From Nonomuraea angiospora (lineage in GTDB: Bacteria > Actinomycetota > Actinomycetes > Streptosporangiales > Streptosporangiaceae): DNA of 64,000 nt. Shown piece after piece: positions 42,300 through 51,600 of the stretch; the stretch's first letter is position 1, and each line of letters begins with the position of its first letter. Location: contig NZ_JADBEK010000001.1 of NCBI RefSeq assembly GCF_014873145.1, positions 12,648,001 through 12,712,000 of the forward strand. The letters run 5' to 3'. A program made the position numbers and the translations under genes. The notes below the pieces were generated by a model. That model ran no database searches. It saw nothing but the letters and a program-made list of their open reading frames with translations, and was not told where the DNA came from.

Positions 42300-43352
42300 G
42301 TGTCGAGCATCCCCCGCGATCAGTGGTACGTCGCCGCATACGGGCGAGAGATCGGCCAGGAGCTGTTCACCCGCACCATATGCGGCGAGTCCATCCTGTT
42401 CTGGCGCACCCGCGCCGGGACCGTCACCGCCATGTCCGACCGGTGCGTGCACCGCCGCTTCCCGCTGTCGCAGCCGCCCAGCCGGCTCGTCGAGGACCAG
42501 GTGGTCTGCGGCTACCACGGCTTCACCTACGGCGCCGACGGCGGCTGCGTCGCCGTCCCCGGCCAGACCAGGGTGCCGCGCACCGCGCGGCTGAAGAGCT
42601 ACCCGGTCGTCGAGCTGGACTCCTTCGTCTGGGTCTGGATCGGCGACCCGGCCCTGGCCGACGCGGCCCGCATCCCGCGCGCGCCCTGGCTGGACTCGCC
42701 CGCGTACACGACGGTGTCGGGCATGGAGCCGCTCCAGGCGCGGTTCGGGCTGCTGGTGGACAACCTCATGGACCTGTCGCACGAGACGTACCTGCACGGC
42801 GGGTACATCGGCACCCCCGAGGTGGCCGCCACCCCGATCACCACCACGGTGGACGAGGAGGCCGGGATCGTCCACGTCAGCCGCCACATGGACGACGCCG
42901 AATGCCCGCCGTTCTACGCCAAGTCCACCGGGCTGACCGGCCGCATCATGCGCTGGCAGGACATCGAGTACACCCCGCCGTGCCTGTACAAGCTGCACTC
43001 GCGCATCGCCCCGCTCGGCGTGCTGCCCGGCGCCGACGGCGGCGACCCGGACGCCTTCCACGTCGAGGTCGTGTACGCGATCACGCCCGAGACCGAGCAC
43101 TCCACGCACGACTTCTGGGCGGTGGCCCGCGACTTCGCCCTGGACGACCAGGGCGTGTCCGACTTCCTGGCCGAGCAGAACCGCACGGTCGTGCTGCAGG
43201 ACGTGGCCGCGCTCGACGTGCTGGAACGGGTGATCGCGACCGAGCCGGCGGGCTACCAGGAGCTGTCGATCAACATCGACACGGGCGGGCTGGCGGCGCG
43301 GCGCATGCTGGCCGGACTGGCGGGGCAGGGCGCCCCGGCCCGGCAGGCGTGA
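42300..43352 (+). CDS. Rieske oxygenase, vanillate O-demethylase (VanA)-like
   Basis: 350-residue terminal oxygenase of a Rieske-type aromatic demethylase. The 2Fe-2S ligands are Cys49-X-His51 and Cys70-X2-His73 (DRCVHRRFP ... CGYHGFTYG). The catalytic iron motif is DNLMDLSHETYLH (Asp158, His161, His166) with a later Asp in VVLQDVAALD. GTG 42300 follows AAGGAG at 42288-42293. Family members remove methyl groups from vanillate and similar lignin products; the substrate here is inferred. Followed by a small protein, reductase and IclR regulator in one operon. Confidence 0.9.
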   Translation: MSSIPRDQWYVAAYGREIGQELFTRTICGESILFWRTRAGTVTAMSDRCVHRRFPLSQPPSRLVEDQVVCGYHGFTYGADGGCVAVPGQTRVPRTARLKSYPVVELDSFVWVWIGDPALADAARIPRAPWLDSPAYTTVSGMEPLQARFGLLVDNLMDLSHETYLHGGYIGTPEVAATPITTTVDEEAGIVHVSRHMDDAECPPFYAKSTGLTGRIMRWQDIEYTPPCLYKLHSRIAPLGVLPGADGGDPDAFHVEVVYAITPETEHSTHDFWAVARDFALDDQGVSDFLAEQNRTVVLQDVAALDVLERVIATEPAGYQELSINIDTGGLAARRMLAGLAGQGAPARQA

Positions 43353-43357
43353 CGGGC

Positions 43358-43642
43358 ATGGAGCCCGGACGCGGGCCCGCGCTGCTCCGCGTGGTGTGGC
43401 TGCCGGGGAGCGACCTGCTCCGGGGCACGTGCCACTGCGGCGCCGTACACGTCGCAGAAGGGCCCGTCGAGGTCTGGGAATGGCTCCTCGGCCACCCGGC
43501 CGGCCACGACACCCCCACCGACCCGACACCCCCCGGCCTTCCCGCCGGGACGGCAAGCGCGGACGCCGCCATCCACCCGGCGCCCCCCACCGACCCGGCG
43601 CCGCCCACTGATGCCCTGCCGGGGACGGGAGCCGTCCGATGA
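43358..43642 (+). CDS. Small CxC protein between oxygenase and reductase
   Basis: 94-residue protein encoded between VanA- and VanB-like genes, its stop overlapping the reductase ATG by 4 bp (ATGA). The N-terminal half is compact and looks conserved (LLRVVWLPGSDLLRGTCHCGAVHVAEGPVEVWEWLLGHPAGH), with Cys-His-Cys and later His residues that could bind zinc or iron. The second half is Pro/Thr-rich and disordered. No named family is recognised; location implies a role in the demethylase, such as electron transfer or assembly. Confidence 0.65.
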   Translation: MEPGRGPALLRVVWLPGSDLLRGTCHCGAVHVAEGPVEVWEWLLGHPAGHDTPTDPTPPGLPAGTASADAAIHPAPPTDPAPPTDALPGTGAVR

Positions 43643-44586
43643 GCACGGAGCGCAAGCTGGTCGTGCGGGCTCGCGAGCCGGTCGCCGACGGGGTCGTCGC
43701 CCTCGACCTGCGCGACCCGGCAGGCGCCGAGCTGCCCGCGTGGGAGCCCGGCGCGCACATCGACCTGGTGCTCGGCGGCGACCGCGTCCGCCAGTACTCG
43801 CTGTGCGGCGACCCGGCCGACCGCACGACCTGGCGCGTGGCCGTGCTGCGCGAGCCGGACGGCCGGGGCGGCTCGGCGTACGTGCACGAGGACCTCCACC
43901 CGGGCACGGCGGTCCTCGCCCGAGGCCCGCGCAACCACTTCCCGCTCCATCCGGCGCCCCGCTACCTGTTCGTCGCCGGGGGCATCGGCATCACGCCCAT
44001 CCTGCCGATGGTGCGGGCCGCCGACGCGGCGGGCGCCCGGTGGCACCTGGCTTACGGCGGCCGTACGGCGGCCTCGATGGCGTTCGCCCGCGACCTCGAA
44101 GCCGCGTACGCGGATCGGGTGGAGCTGCGCCCGCAGGACGAGCACGGCCTGCTCGACCTCGACGCCCTCCTGGCGCGGGCCACGCCCGGCACCCTCGTGT
44201 ACTGCTGCGGCCCCGCCCCGCTGCTGGCGGCCGTCGAGCGCCGCTGCGCGGACCGGCCGCCCGGCACGCTGCACGTGGAGCGCTTCGAGCCCAAAGAGGC
44301 GGCCGATCCCGTACGGGCGGAGTCGTTCGAGGTCGAACTGGCCGTCACCGGCGTCACCCTCACCGTGCCCCCGGACCGCTCGATCCTCGACGTCGTGCTG
44401 GAGGCCGGCGTTCAGGTCCTATCCTCGTGCCATGAGGGGACCTGCGGCACCTGCGAGACCGCGGTGCTGGCCGGCGCGGTCGACCACCGCGACTCCCTCC
44501 TCACCTCGGAGGAGCGGGCGGTGAACGACACCATGTTCGTCTGCGTCTCCCGCGCCGCCTGCCCCAAGCTGGTCCTCGAACTCTGA
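43639..44586 (+). CDS. Ferredoxin reductase component (VanB-like)
   Basis: 315-residue electron-transfer partner of the oxygenase. Flavin domain with RQYSLCGDP, NAD-binding domain with GGIGITPILPMVRA, and a C-terminal plant-type 2Fe-2S domain with ligands in SSCHEGTCGTCET and FVCVSRA. It passes electrons from NAD(P)H to the Rieske centre. Translationally coupled to the small CxC protein. Confidence 0.93.
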   Translation: MSTERKLVVRAREPVADGVVALDLRDPAGAELPAWEPGAHIDLVLGGDRVRQYSLCGDPADRTTWRVAVLREPDGRGGSAYVHEDLHPGTAVLARGPRNHFPLHPAPRYLFVAGGIGITPILPMVRAADAAGARWHLAYGGRTAASMAFARDLEAAYADRVELRPQDEHGLLDLDALLARATPGTLVYCCGPAPLLAAVERRCADRPPGTLHVERFEPKEAADPVRAESFEVELAVTGVTLTVPPDRSILDVVLEAGVQVLSSCHEGTCGTCETAVLAGAVDHRDSLLTSEERAVNDTMFVCVSRAACPKLVLEL

Positions 44587-44600
44587 CCAGGGAGCCGCCG

Positions 44601-45398
44601 ATGCAGATCCCAGCCCCCAGGCAAACGGCCGAACGCACCGGCCCGGTCGTGGCCCGCGCGCTGCAGATCCTCGGCGCGTTCACGCCCGACCGGCGCTCGC
44701 TCACCCTCAGCGAGCTGTCCCGGCACGCCCGCCTGCCGGTCTCCACGGTGCACCGGCTGGCCGCGGAGCTGCTGGCCTGGGGCGCGCTCGAACGGGATCC
44801 GGCCGGGTGCTACCACATCGGCCTGCGCCTGTGGGAGATCGGCTCGCTCGCACCCCGCGGGCTGGGCCTGCGCGAGGCCGCGCTGCCGTACCTGGAGGAC
44901 CTGTCCCAGGTCACCCGCGAGAACGTGCAGCTGGCCGTCCGGGCGGGCACCGAGGTGGTGTTCGTCGAACGGATCGCCGGGAGCAAGGCCGTCCCCGTGC
45001 TGACCCGGGTCGGCGGCCGCTTCGCGCTCACGGCCACGGGCGTCGGGCTCGTGCTGCTCGCGTACGCGCCCGCCGAGGTGCAGGAGCAGGTCGTGGCCGG
45101 CCCCATGACCCGCTACACCGAACGGACCATGACCACCCCGCGGCAGATCCGGGCCGCGCTCGCCGACACCCGCGCCCGCGGCTACGCCGTCAGCGACCGG
45201 CAGGTCACCATGGACGCCCTGTCGGTCGCGGCGCCGATCCACGACGCCCGGGGCGAGGTCGTGGCCGCGGTGTCCCTCGTGGTCCACCACGGCAGCACGT
45301 CGCCCCAGGCGCTCGCCCCACTCCTGCGCACCAGCGCCCGCGCCATCTCCCGCGCGCTCCCGCCGGTCAGCCGAGGCGGGCCAGCTCCTCCTCGCTGA
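44601..45398 (+). CDS. IclR-family transcriptional regulator
   Basis: 265-residue regulator: winged helix-turn-helix (ALQILGAFTPDRRSLTLSELSRHARLPVSTVHRLAAELLAWGALERD) and IclR effector domain (~85-255). ATG 44601 follows AGGGAG. Last gene of the demethylase operon and thus its likely local regulator, probably responding to an aromatic acid. Its 3' end overlaps the convergent aldo/keto reductase gene by 32 bp. Confidence 0.93.
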   Translation: MQIPAPRQTAERTGPVVARALQILGAFTPDRRSLTLSELSRHARLPVSTVHRLAAELLAWGALERDPAGCYHIGLRLWEIGSLAPRGLGLREAALPYLEDLSQVTRENVQLAVRAGTEVVFVERIAGSKAVPVLTRVGGRFALTATGVGLVLLAYAPAEVQEQVVAGPMTRYTERTMTTPRQIRAALADTRARGYAVSDRQVTMDALSVAAPIHDARGEVVAAVSLVVHHGSTSPQALAPLLRTSARAISRALPPVSRGGPAPPR

Positions 45399-46233
45399 GC
45401 TCCAGGTCGGCCGCGCCGACGGAGTCGACGATCGACTCCGGCCGGCTCGCCCCGGGGATGGGGATGACGACCGGACTGCGGGCCAGCTCCCAGGCGAGGC
45501 AGACCCGCTGGGGGGACACGCCGCGCGCCTCGGCGATCTCGATGAAGGCGTCCCGCTGGCTCAGCTCCCCGGTACGGCCGATGCCGCCCAGCGGCGACCA
45601 GGGCAGGAACGCCAGGCCCAGCTCGGCGCAGACGTCGATCTCGGGCTCGCTGGAGCGGAAGCGCGGAGAATACTCGTTCTGCACGCTCACCAGGCGCTCA
45701 CCCAGGATGTCGTGGGCGAGCCTGATCTGCTCGGGGTCGGCGTTCGAGATGCCGGCCATCTGGATCTTGCCGGCGTCGTGCAGGTCCTTCAGCGCGCCGA
45801 TGGTCTCCGCGTACGGCACCTTCGGGTCGGGCCGGTGGTGCTGGTAGAGGCCGATGCTCTCCACGCCGAGGGCCTTGAGCGAGCGCTCGCAGGCCTCCTT
45901 GAGGTAGGACGGGTCGCCGTTCACGGACCAGCCGCCGCCGGGCGTGCGGGTGTGGCCGCCCTTGGTCGCGACCAGCACCGTGTCGGCGTCGCCGCCCCAG
46001 CGGGCCAGGGCGCGGGCGACCAGGCGCTCGTTGTGGCCGACGTCGTCGTGCGAAGGTGTGTAGGCGTCCGCCGTGTCGATCAGCGTGACACCGGCGTCCA
46101 GGGCCGCGAGAAGGGTGCGGAGCGACTGGTCCTCGTCGGGCATGTGCCCGGCCACCGACATGGGCATGGCGCCGAGCCCGACGGCCCCGACCTGGCGGTT
46201 TCCGATGGTGCGCGTTCGCGTGGCGTTGTGCAT
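45367..46233 (-). CDS. Aldo/keto reductase
   Basis: 288-residue NADPH-dependent oxidoreductase with a TIM barrel. Catalytic tetrad: Asp in LIDTADAYTPSHDD, Tyr in the same segment, Lys in VATKGG, His in GLYQHHRP. Cofactor-binding end IPGASRPESIVDSV. ATG 46233 coincides with the predicted transcription start, so its mRNA may be leaderless. The promoter carries a MerR-type dyad in a 19-nt spacer, suggesting induction by a MerR regulator not present in the window. Confidence 0.92.
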   Translation of the reverse strand: MHNATRTRTIGNRQVGAVGLGAMPMSVAGHMPDEDQSLRTLLAALDAGVTLIDTADAYTPSHDDVGHNERLVARALARWGGDADTVLVATKGGHTRTPGGGWSVNGDPSYLKEACERSLKALGVESIGLYQHHRPDPKVPYAETIGALKDLHDAGKIQMAGISNADPEQIRLAHDILGERLVSVQNEYSPRFRSSEPEIDVCAELGLAFLPWSPLGGIGRTGELSQRDAFIEIAEARGVSPQRVCLAWELARSPVVIPIPGASRPESIVDSVGAADLELSEEELARLG

Positions 46234-46239
46234 GGGTCC

Positions 46240-46270
46240 ACCCTGCCCGCTGGAGCGCACTCCAGGTCAA
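46240..46270 (-). promoter_or_regulatory. MerR-type promoter of the aldo/keto reductase gene
   Basis: Minus strand: -35 TTGACC (46265-46270), 19-nt spacer, -10 CAGGGT (46240-46245). The dyad CTGGAG-N4-CTCCAG (46250-46265) lies in the spacer, the hallmark of MerR-activated promoters. The -35 overlaps the stop codon of the upstream phosphatase gene. Confidence 0.7.
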
Positions 46271-47310
46271 CTTTCCCGCGCCGGCGTCCAGCGCATGGCC
46301 AGCAGCAGGGTGTCGTCGCTGTGCAGCACCTCGCGGCGCATCACCCGTACGAGGGTGTCGGTCAGCTCGTCCACCGGCAGGTCCCGGTGCCGGCCCGCCA
46401 GCTCGGCCAGCTCGTCCAGCCCCGCGTTGAGGTCGCGCCGGGCCTCCACCAGCCCGTCGGTGTAGAACAGCACCAGCGTGCCGGGCCCCAGCCGCCGCTC
46501 GGCCACGTGGTCGCTGCCCGGATCCGGGTAGCCGAGGCCGCGCCCCCACGCCTCCAGGTACGTCGCCGGCTCGCCGGGCGCCACGATCAGCGGTGGCGGA
46601 TGGCCGCCGGTGGCCACCCGGAGCACTCCGGTACGGGGGTCGAAGCGGGCGACCAGCACGGTGCCCGCCAGATCGGGATAGACCGGCTGCAGGATGGCCG
46701 CGGCGCGCTCCACGACGTTCTCCAGCGGCAGCCCGGCCAGGGAGAGCACGCGGACGGCGTGGATGATGTTGAGCGCGGCCCGGGTGCTCGCCACGCCGTG
46801 GCCGGCCGCGTCCACCACGACGACGTGCAGCTCGCCGCCCGGCATGATCACCACGTCGTAGAGGTCGCCGCCGGTCGGCGCGTCGTCCTCGGAGGAGGAG
46901 TAGTAGACCGCCAGCCGGGCCTGCTCCACGTGCGGGATCGGCGGGCGCAGGGCGTCCTCCAGCTCGCGGAAGATCGCCCGGTGGGCCCGCCTGAGCCGTA
47001 CGTCGCGCTCCTCCAGCTCCGCGACCAGGGCCAGCACGTCCTGCCGGGCGTCGGCCAGCTCGCCCTCCAGCTTGCGGATCCGCCGCAGCGGCTCATCGGG
47101 GACGGACATCACACCGCCCCCCGTCCATGCCGGGACGGCGGTACGCGCTGCTCGACCACCAGCCCCCCTGTCGCCTCCGTGTCCGTAGCAGTCGCGGGCC
47201 AGCTCGCTCACCGCCGCGATCAGCTTAGACCGGGAGGCCGGGCCGAGGCCGTCTTCCAGGGCCGCGGCGCGTACGGCGTGCCGCGCGGCGAAGCAGACGG
47301 CTGGCGACAT
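46267..47310 (-). CDS. SpoIIE-type PP2C phosphatase with partial RsbT-like N-terminus
   Basis: 347 residues. Residues ~1-50 (ARHAVRAAALEDGLGP ... IAAVSELARDCYGHGG) look like the N-box helix of an RsbT-type anti-sigma kinase, but the rest of that ATPase fold is missing. A coiled coil follows (~70-105), then the SpoIIE phosphatase (~115-340) with metal-binding motifs PTGGDLYDV, VVDAAGHGVAS, FYTDGLVEAR and HSDDTLLL. Likely dephosphorylates an anti-sigma antagonist. ATG 47310 is the first start in this frame; ATG 47109 would give a phosphatase-only protein of 280 residues. Confidence 0.85.
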   Translation of the reverse strand: MSPAVCFAARHAVRAAALEDGLGPASRSKLIAAVSELARDCYGHGGDRGAGGRAARTAVPAWTGGGVMSVPDEPLRRIRKLEGELADARQDVLALVAELEERDVRLRRAHRAIFRELEDALRPPIPHVEQARLAVYYSSSEDDAPTGGDLYDVVIMPGGELHVVVVDAAGHGVASTRAALNIIHAVRVLSLAGLPLENVVERAAAILQPVYPDLAGTVLVARFDPRTGVLRVATGGHPPPLIVAPGEPATYLEAWGRGLGYPDPGSDHVAERRLGPGTLVLFYTDGLVEARRDLNAGLDELAELAGRHRDLPVDELTDTLVRVMRREVLHSDDTLLLAMRWTPARES

Positions 47311-47385
47311 TACGGCGATAAGCGCATTTGTCAGGGCGCATCCGCCCTATGATCCTGATGATCGACTCCGTGAGGAAGGGCACCT

Positions 47386-48189
47386 GTGGGCGAGAAGTCG
47401 GATGAGTGGAAGAGCGCGATCGACACGACCAGGCCCAGCATCGCCAGGGCCTATGACGTCGTCCTGCACGGCAAGGACAACTTCGAGGTCGATCGCGCTT
47501 TCGTCGCGGAGATCGTCAAGGTCATCCCGGAGATCTACGACGTGGCGGCCTACAACCGCCAGATCCTGGACCGCGGCGTCCGTTTCATGATCGACCAGGG
47601 CATCACGCAGTTCATCGACCTCGGCTCGGGGCTGCCGACCGTGGAGAACACCCACCAGGTCGCGCAGCGCGCGGACCCGGAGGCCCGCGTGGTCTACGTC
47701 GACAACGACCCGATGGTGCTGGCCCACGGCAGGGCGCTCCTGGCCGAGAACGAGCGCACCGCGGTGGTCACCTCGGACCTGCGCGACCCGGCGGCGATCC
47801 TCGGCGACGAGGCCGTCCAGCGGCTCATCGACTTCGACCGCCCGGTCGGCGTGATGCTGGTCGGCATCCTGCACCACCTGCACGACGACGAGGACCCGCA
47901 GGGGATCGTCGACGCGTACATGGCCGCCGTCCCGCCGGGCAGCTACCTGTTCATCACCCACTTCTGCGACTCGAGCCAGGAGTCCCGCGACGCGGAGAAG
48001 CAGTACCTCGCGCTCCTCGGCACCGGCCGGTTCCGCACCGTAGAGGAGATCACCGGCTTCTTCCAGGGGTTCGAGCTGGTGGAGCCGGGCGTCGTGCCGC
48101 TGCCGTTGTGGCGGCCGGAGGCGGCCGTCCCCGAGGAGCTGACGGTGGGCCAGCGCCTCATGTTCGGCGGCATCGCCCGCAAGCCCTGA
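47386..48189 (+). CDS. SAM-dependent methyltransferase (PF04672 family)
   Basis: 267-residue S-adenosylmethionine methyltransferase of the actinomycete-specific PF04672 family. SAM-binding motif FIDLGSGLPTVENTHQVAQ, then VVYVDNDPMVLAHGRALL and an LRDP motif; VGVMLVGILHHLHDD precedes the active site. Family members occur in great numbers in actinomycetes with mostly unknown substrates. GTG 47386 follows GAGGAAGG. The next gene starts 2 bp after its stop. Confidence 0.9.
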   Translation: MGEKSDEWKSAIDTTRPSIARAYDVVLHGKDNFEVDRAFVAEIVKVIPEIYDVAAYNRQILDRGVRFMIDQGITQFIDLGSGLPTVENTHQVAQRADPEARVVYVDNDPMVLAHGRALLAENERTAVVTSDLRDPAAILGDEAVQRLIDFDRPVGVMLVGILHHLHDDEDPQGIVDAYMAAVPPGSYLFITHFCDSSQESRDAEKQYLALLGTGRFRTVEEITGFFQGFELVEPGVVPLPLWRPEAAVPEELTVGQRLMFGGIARKP

Positions 48190-48191
48190 TC

Positions 48192-48659
48192 GTGGCCTCC
48201 CGCCGGGGCGCCGGGCCGAGCCGGGCGGCCCTGGACCGGGCCCGGCGGCAGGGCGCGGCTCCTGAGCTGGTGTACGTGGTGGACCTGCCCGGGTACGAAG
48301 TGGCCGAGCAGTCGGTCGGCGTGATCAACGACGACGGTTTCGGCGCGGTCTACACCTCGCCCGGCGGCGAGCGGGTGGAGCTGCGGATCGACCGCGGGCC
48401 GTACGTCCCCACGGGCACGTACGAGCGCGACGGCGGCGGCTGGTACGCCGTGAACGACGGCCACCAGGAGTACGTCGCCGTGCGCAAGGACCACCACATC
48501 CGGCTGATCTGCCCGGTCGGCCAGGTGGACCGGGCGGTGCTGAAGCAGGCCGCCCAGGGCGCCCGCCCGGCGACCGGAACGGGCCCGCCCGCTCCCTCGC
48601 CGCCGGCCCCGGTGGAGCGCGGCGATCTGCCCGGCCCGCGTACCGGGCCCGGCGGCTGA
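48192..48659 (+). CDS. Hypothetical protein co-transcribed with the methyltransferase
   Basis: 155-residue protein without signal peptide or membrane helix. The first ~115 residues look folded and beta-rich (ELVYVVDLPGYEVAEQSVGVINDDGFGAVYTSPGGERVELRIDRGPY), the last ~40 are Pro/Gly-rich. No family recognised. GTG 48192 is 2 bp after the methyltransferase stop, pointing to joint translation. A strong bidirectional hairpin follows its stop codon. Confidence 0.6.
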   Translation: MASRRGAGPSRAALDRARRQGAAPELVYVVDLPGYEVAEQSVGVINDDGFGAVYTSPGGERVELRIDRGPYVPTGTYERDGGGWYAVNDGHQEYVAVRKDHHIRLICPVGQVDRAVLKQAAQGARPATGTGPPAPSPPAPVERGDLPGPRTGPGG

Positions 48660-48684
48660 GAGCGGGGGCCCAGGGCCCCCGCTC
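48660..48684. terminator. Bidirectional hairpin terminator
   Basis: GAGCGGGGGCCC (48660-48671), one A, then GGGCCCCCGCTC (48673-48684): a perfect palindrome between the convergent hypothetical and subtilase genes, suited to stop transcription from both sides. Confidence 0.8.
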
Positions 48685-48690
48685 CCGCGC

Positions 48691-51600
48691 TCACTTCACG
48701 AGGTAGGCGTCGGAGAGGATCTGCTGGACGGAGTTGCCGTCCCTGTCCTGCGCCTCGACCTTGATCGAGATGCTGCCGGGCCCCTTGGGGTTGAGCACCA
48801 GCACCTTGTCGCCGGGCAGCACCGCGGCCCGGGTCCAGTGCGCGCCCTTGTCACCGGAGATCCAGACCGCCCGCAGCGACGATGAGCGGCCGCCCTCGGT
48901 CCTGACGGTGAAGGTGAACGGCCGGCCGCCCTGGACCGTGTCGTCCTGCGGCAGGCCGAGCTCGTAGCGCAGCCGGATCAGCGGCACCTGGGCGCAGGGC
49001 TGCTTGTCCTCCCACAGCACGGAGTCCAGGCAGGGGTAGGGGTTGCTGTCGCCCGTGGGGCGGGCGGAGCGGAACGTCCAGGTGGTCTCGACACCGGTGC
49101 CGGCGTGCTTGCCGGGGAAGGCGTCCTTCCACGAGCTCGTCAGCCGGTAGGCGCCGGACCCGGCGGGGACGCCGTAGTAGGGCACGCCCAGGTCGTCGTA
49201 CTGCGGCTCGATCTCGGTGGCGCCGCTGAACAGGCGGAGCTCCTCGGTCCCCGGCGCGCCCTGGTACATGTGGGTCGGGTCGGAGGCGTCGGAGTAGTAG
49301 CCGAAGCCGATCGGGCTGAGCGCGCGCAGCCGCAGCCGGTCGCCCTGGCGGCAGCCGTCGCAGTAGATGGTGGGGTCGATCCAGTCCGGCAGGCCGGGGC
49401 CGGGCGCGAACTGCGAGGGCGTGACGGCCTCGTTCCAGTCCTCCCGCTCCTTGGTGGCGTGGGTGAAGCCGCGGGCGGAGGTGGCGAAGCGCGCGCCGCC
49501 CGAGGCGGGGTCGAAGAAGACGAACTCGCGCTCCCACAGCACGTCCCGGCCGGGGGAGTTGTAGTACTCGGTCCTGGCCGTCGGCCCGGCGAAGCCGTGC
49601 GAGCCGCGGACGCTGAGGCGCTGCTCGGGGGTGTAGGTGTGGTTGACCTCGGTGAAGTTCGTGTACGGGCCCCACGTGCCGGGCTGGGGGCCGAACCGGG
49701 CGTGGTAGGTGGTGTCGATCTCGGTGAGGTCGCGTGCCTTCGGGGCGAAGCTCAGCCGGCCCGCCGTGGTGCCCTTCACGTAGTAGGCCAGCTTGTACTC
49801 GAACGGGGTGGTCGGCGTGACGCGCAGGGCGGCGCTCGGGTACGGCTTGCGGGCCAGGGCCTTGCCGAGCCGGTCCGCCTCGCCGCTGTCGATCCAGAGC
49901 ACCGGGATCTTGTTGTGGTCCGCGAAGTTCGAGGCGCTGAGCAGCCAGGCGAACCGGTCGCTGGTGACCACGCCCGCGGCCCCCGCCTTGATGGCCAGGT
50001 CCAGGTCGGCCAGGAAGAGATCGAGCGAGTCCCGGGCCGGGAGGTGGACGAGCTTGCCGCGGGCGTCCGCGCCGCCGCGCAGGTCGTCGCCCGTGGTCAG
50101 GCTCAGGCGCCGGTCGGCGGCGAACTTCGGCACCAGCGGGTCGTGCTCGCTGACGTAGTGCGGGTCGAGCCGGAGCCCCGGCACGGCCAGCTCGACCTCC
50201 GGCGCGCGGCGGATCTGGTCGAACAGCACCGTGGAGGTGCCCACCGTGGGCGCCTTGCGCACCCGCGAGACCCAGTACCCGCCCCTGTTGACCGGCTCGT
50301 AGCTCAGCAGCGACGCGCCCGCGTACATCTGGCCCGAGGCGGTCGTGCGGGCGACCATCACGTTCATGAACACCGGCTCCGACGTGCGCGGCGTGCTCAC
50401 CTGGATCGGCTCGACGTCGGTCGCGTCCAGGGTCACCGTGGTGTCACCGTCGAGCTTGACCTCAGGGGCGAGCAGCGCGGCGTACTGGAGCTGCCGGTCC
50501 GGCTCGGTGTACCACCAGGGCATGTCGCCGATGGAGTAGACGCCGCCGTGGGCGAGCTTGAGCTCGGTCTCCACCGTGCCGGGCGTGTCGGTGGCCCGCC
50601 AGTTCCCGGTGGCCGTGGTCATCGGCTCGCCCTGGAGGAGCGGGTCGGTGTCGCTCACCCGCAGGGCGGTCAGGATCCCGGGGTTGAGCGTCCATTCCGG
50701 CTTCCCGACCAGCCTGACGCGTACGGTGTCCAGCTTGGCGCCCTTGTGCAGGGCGATCGGCGCGGTCAACCGGGTCGTGCCCGCGGTGGCGGTCAGGCGG
50801 CCCTCGTACCAGCCGGGGTCGCCGAGCGTGGGCTCGATGGTGAGGTCCGCGCTCGCGGTGCCGCCCGCGGGGACGGTCAGCGACGACGGGGTGAGCGTGG
50901 CCATCCCGGCGGGCGGCTGGGCGTCACCGCGCTTCAGCGTCATCGACAGGGCCAGCGTGACGGGGTCCTTGCCGGTGTTGCGGAAGGTCACCTTCCTGCT
51001 CAGCGTCTGGCCGGTGTACGGGTCGGTGAACCCCGCGTGCACCGTCGCCAGGTCGTCGAAGACCTGCTGGGTGACGGCCTGCCCGATGTCCAGCCGCCCC
51101 GCGCCCTGGTCGTAGACCGTGGCGTCGATCGGCTTCGCGGTGCCCGTCAGGGCGGTCTTGAGCTGCTCGGGCGTCCAGTCGGGGTGCTGGGCGGCCAGGA
51201 TTCCCGCGGAGGCGGCCACGTGCGGGGCGGCCATCGAGGTGCCGGACGCCGCGGTGTAGTTGTCGTCGATCGGGCCGCCGCCCGGGACGCTGCTGCCCTC
51301 GCCCAGCGAGGTGCCCGCCGCGCGCGCGGCGACGATGTTCACGCCGGGCGCGGCGATCTCCGGCTTGATCGCGAAGTCCTCGCTCAGGCGCGGGCCGCGG
51401 CTGGAGAAGGAGGCGATCTTGTCGGCCGAGTCCACCGCGCCGACGGTGAGCGCCGAGGACGCCGCGCCGGGGGAGGCGATGGTGTACCGGCCGGGGCCCG
51501 AGTTGCCGGCCGCGACCACGAACAGCGTGCCGTACTCGGCGGTCAGCTCGTTGGCCGCCTGGCTCAGCGGGTCGGTGCCGTCGGTCGGGTTCTGGCTGCC

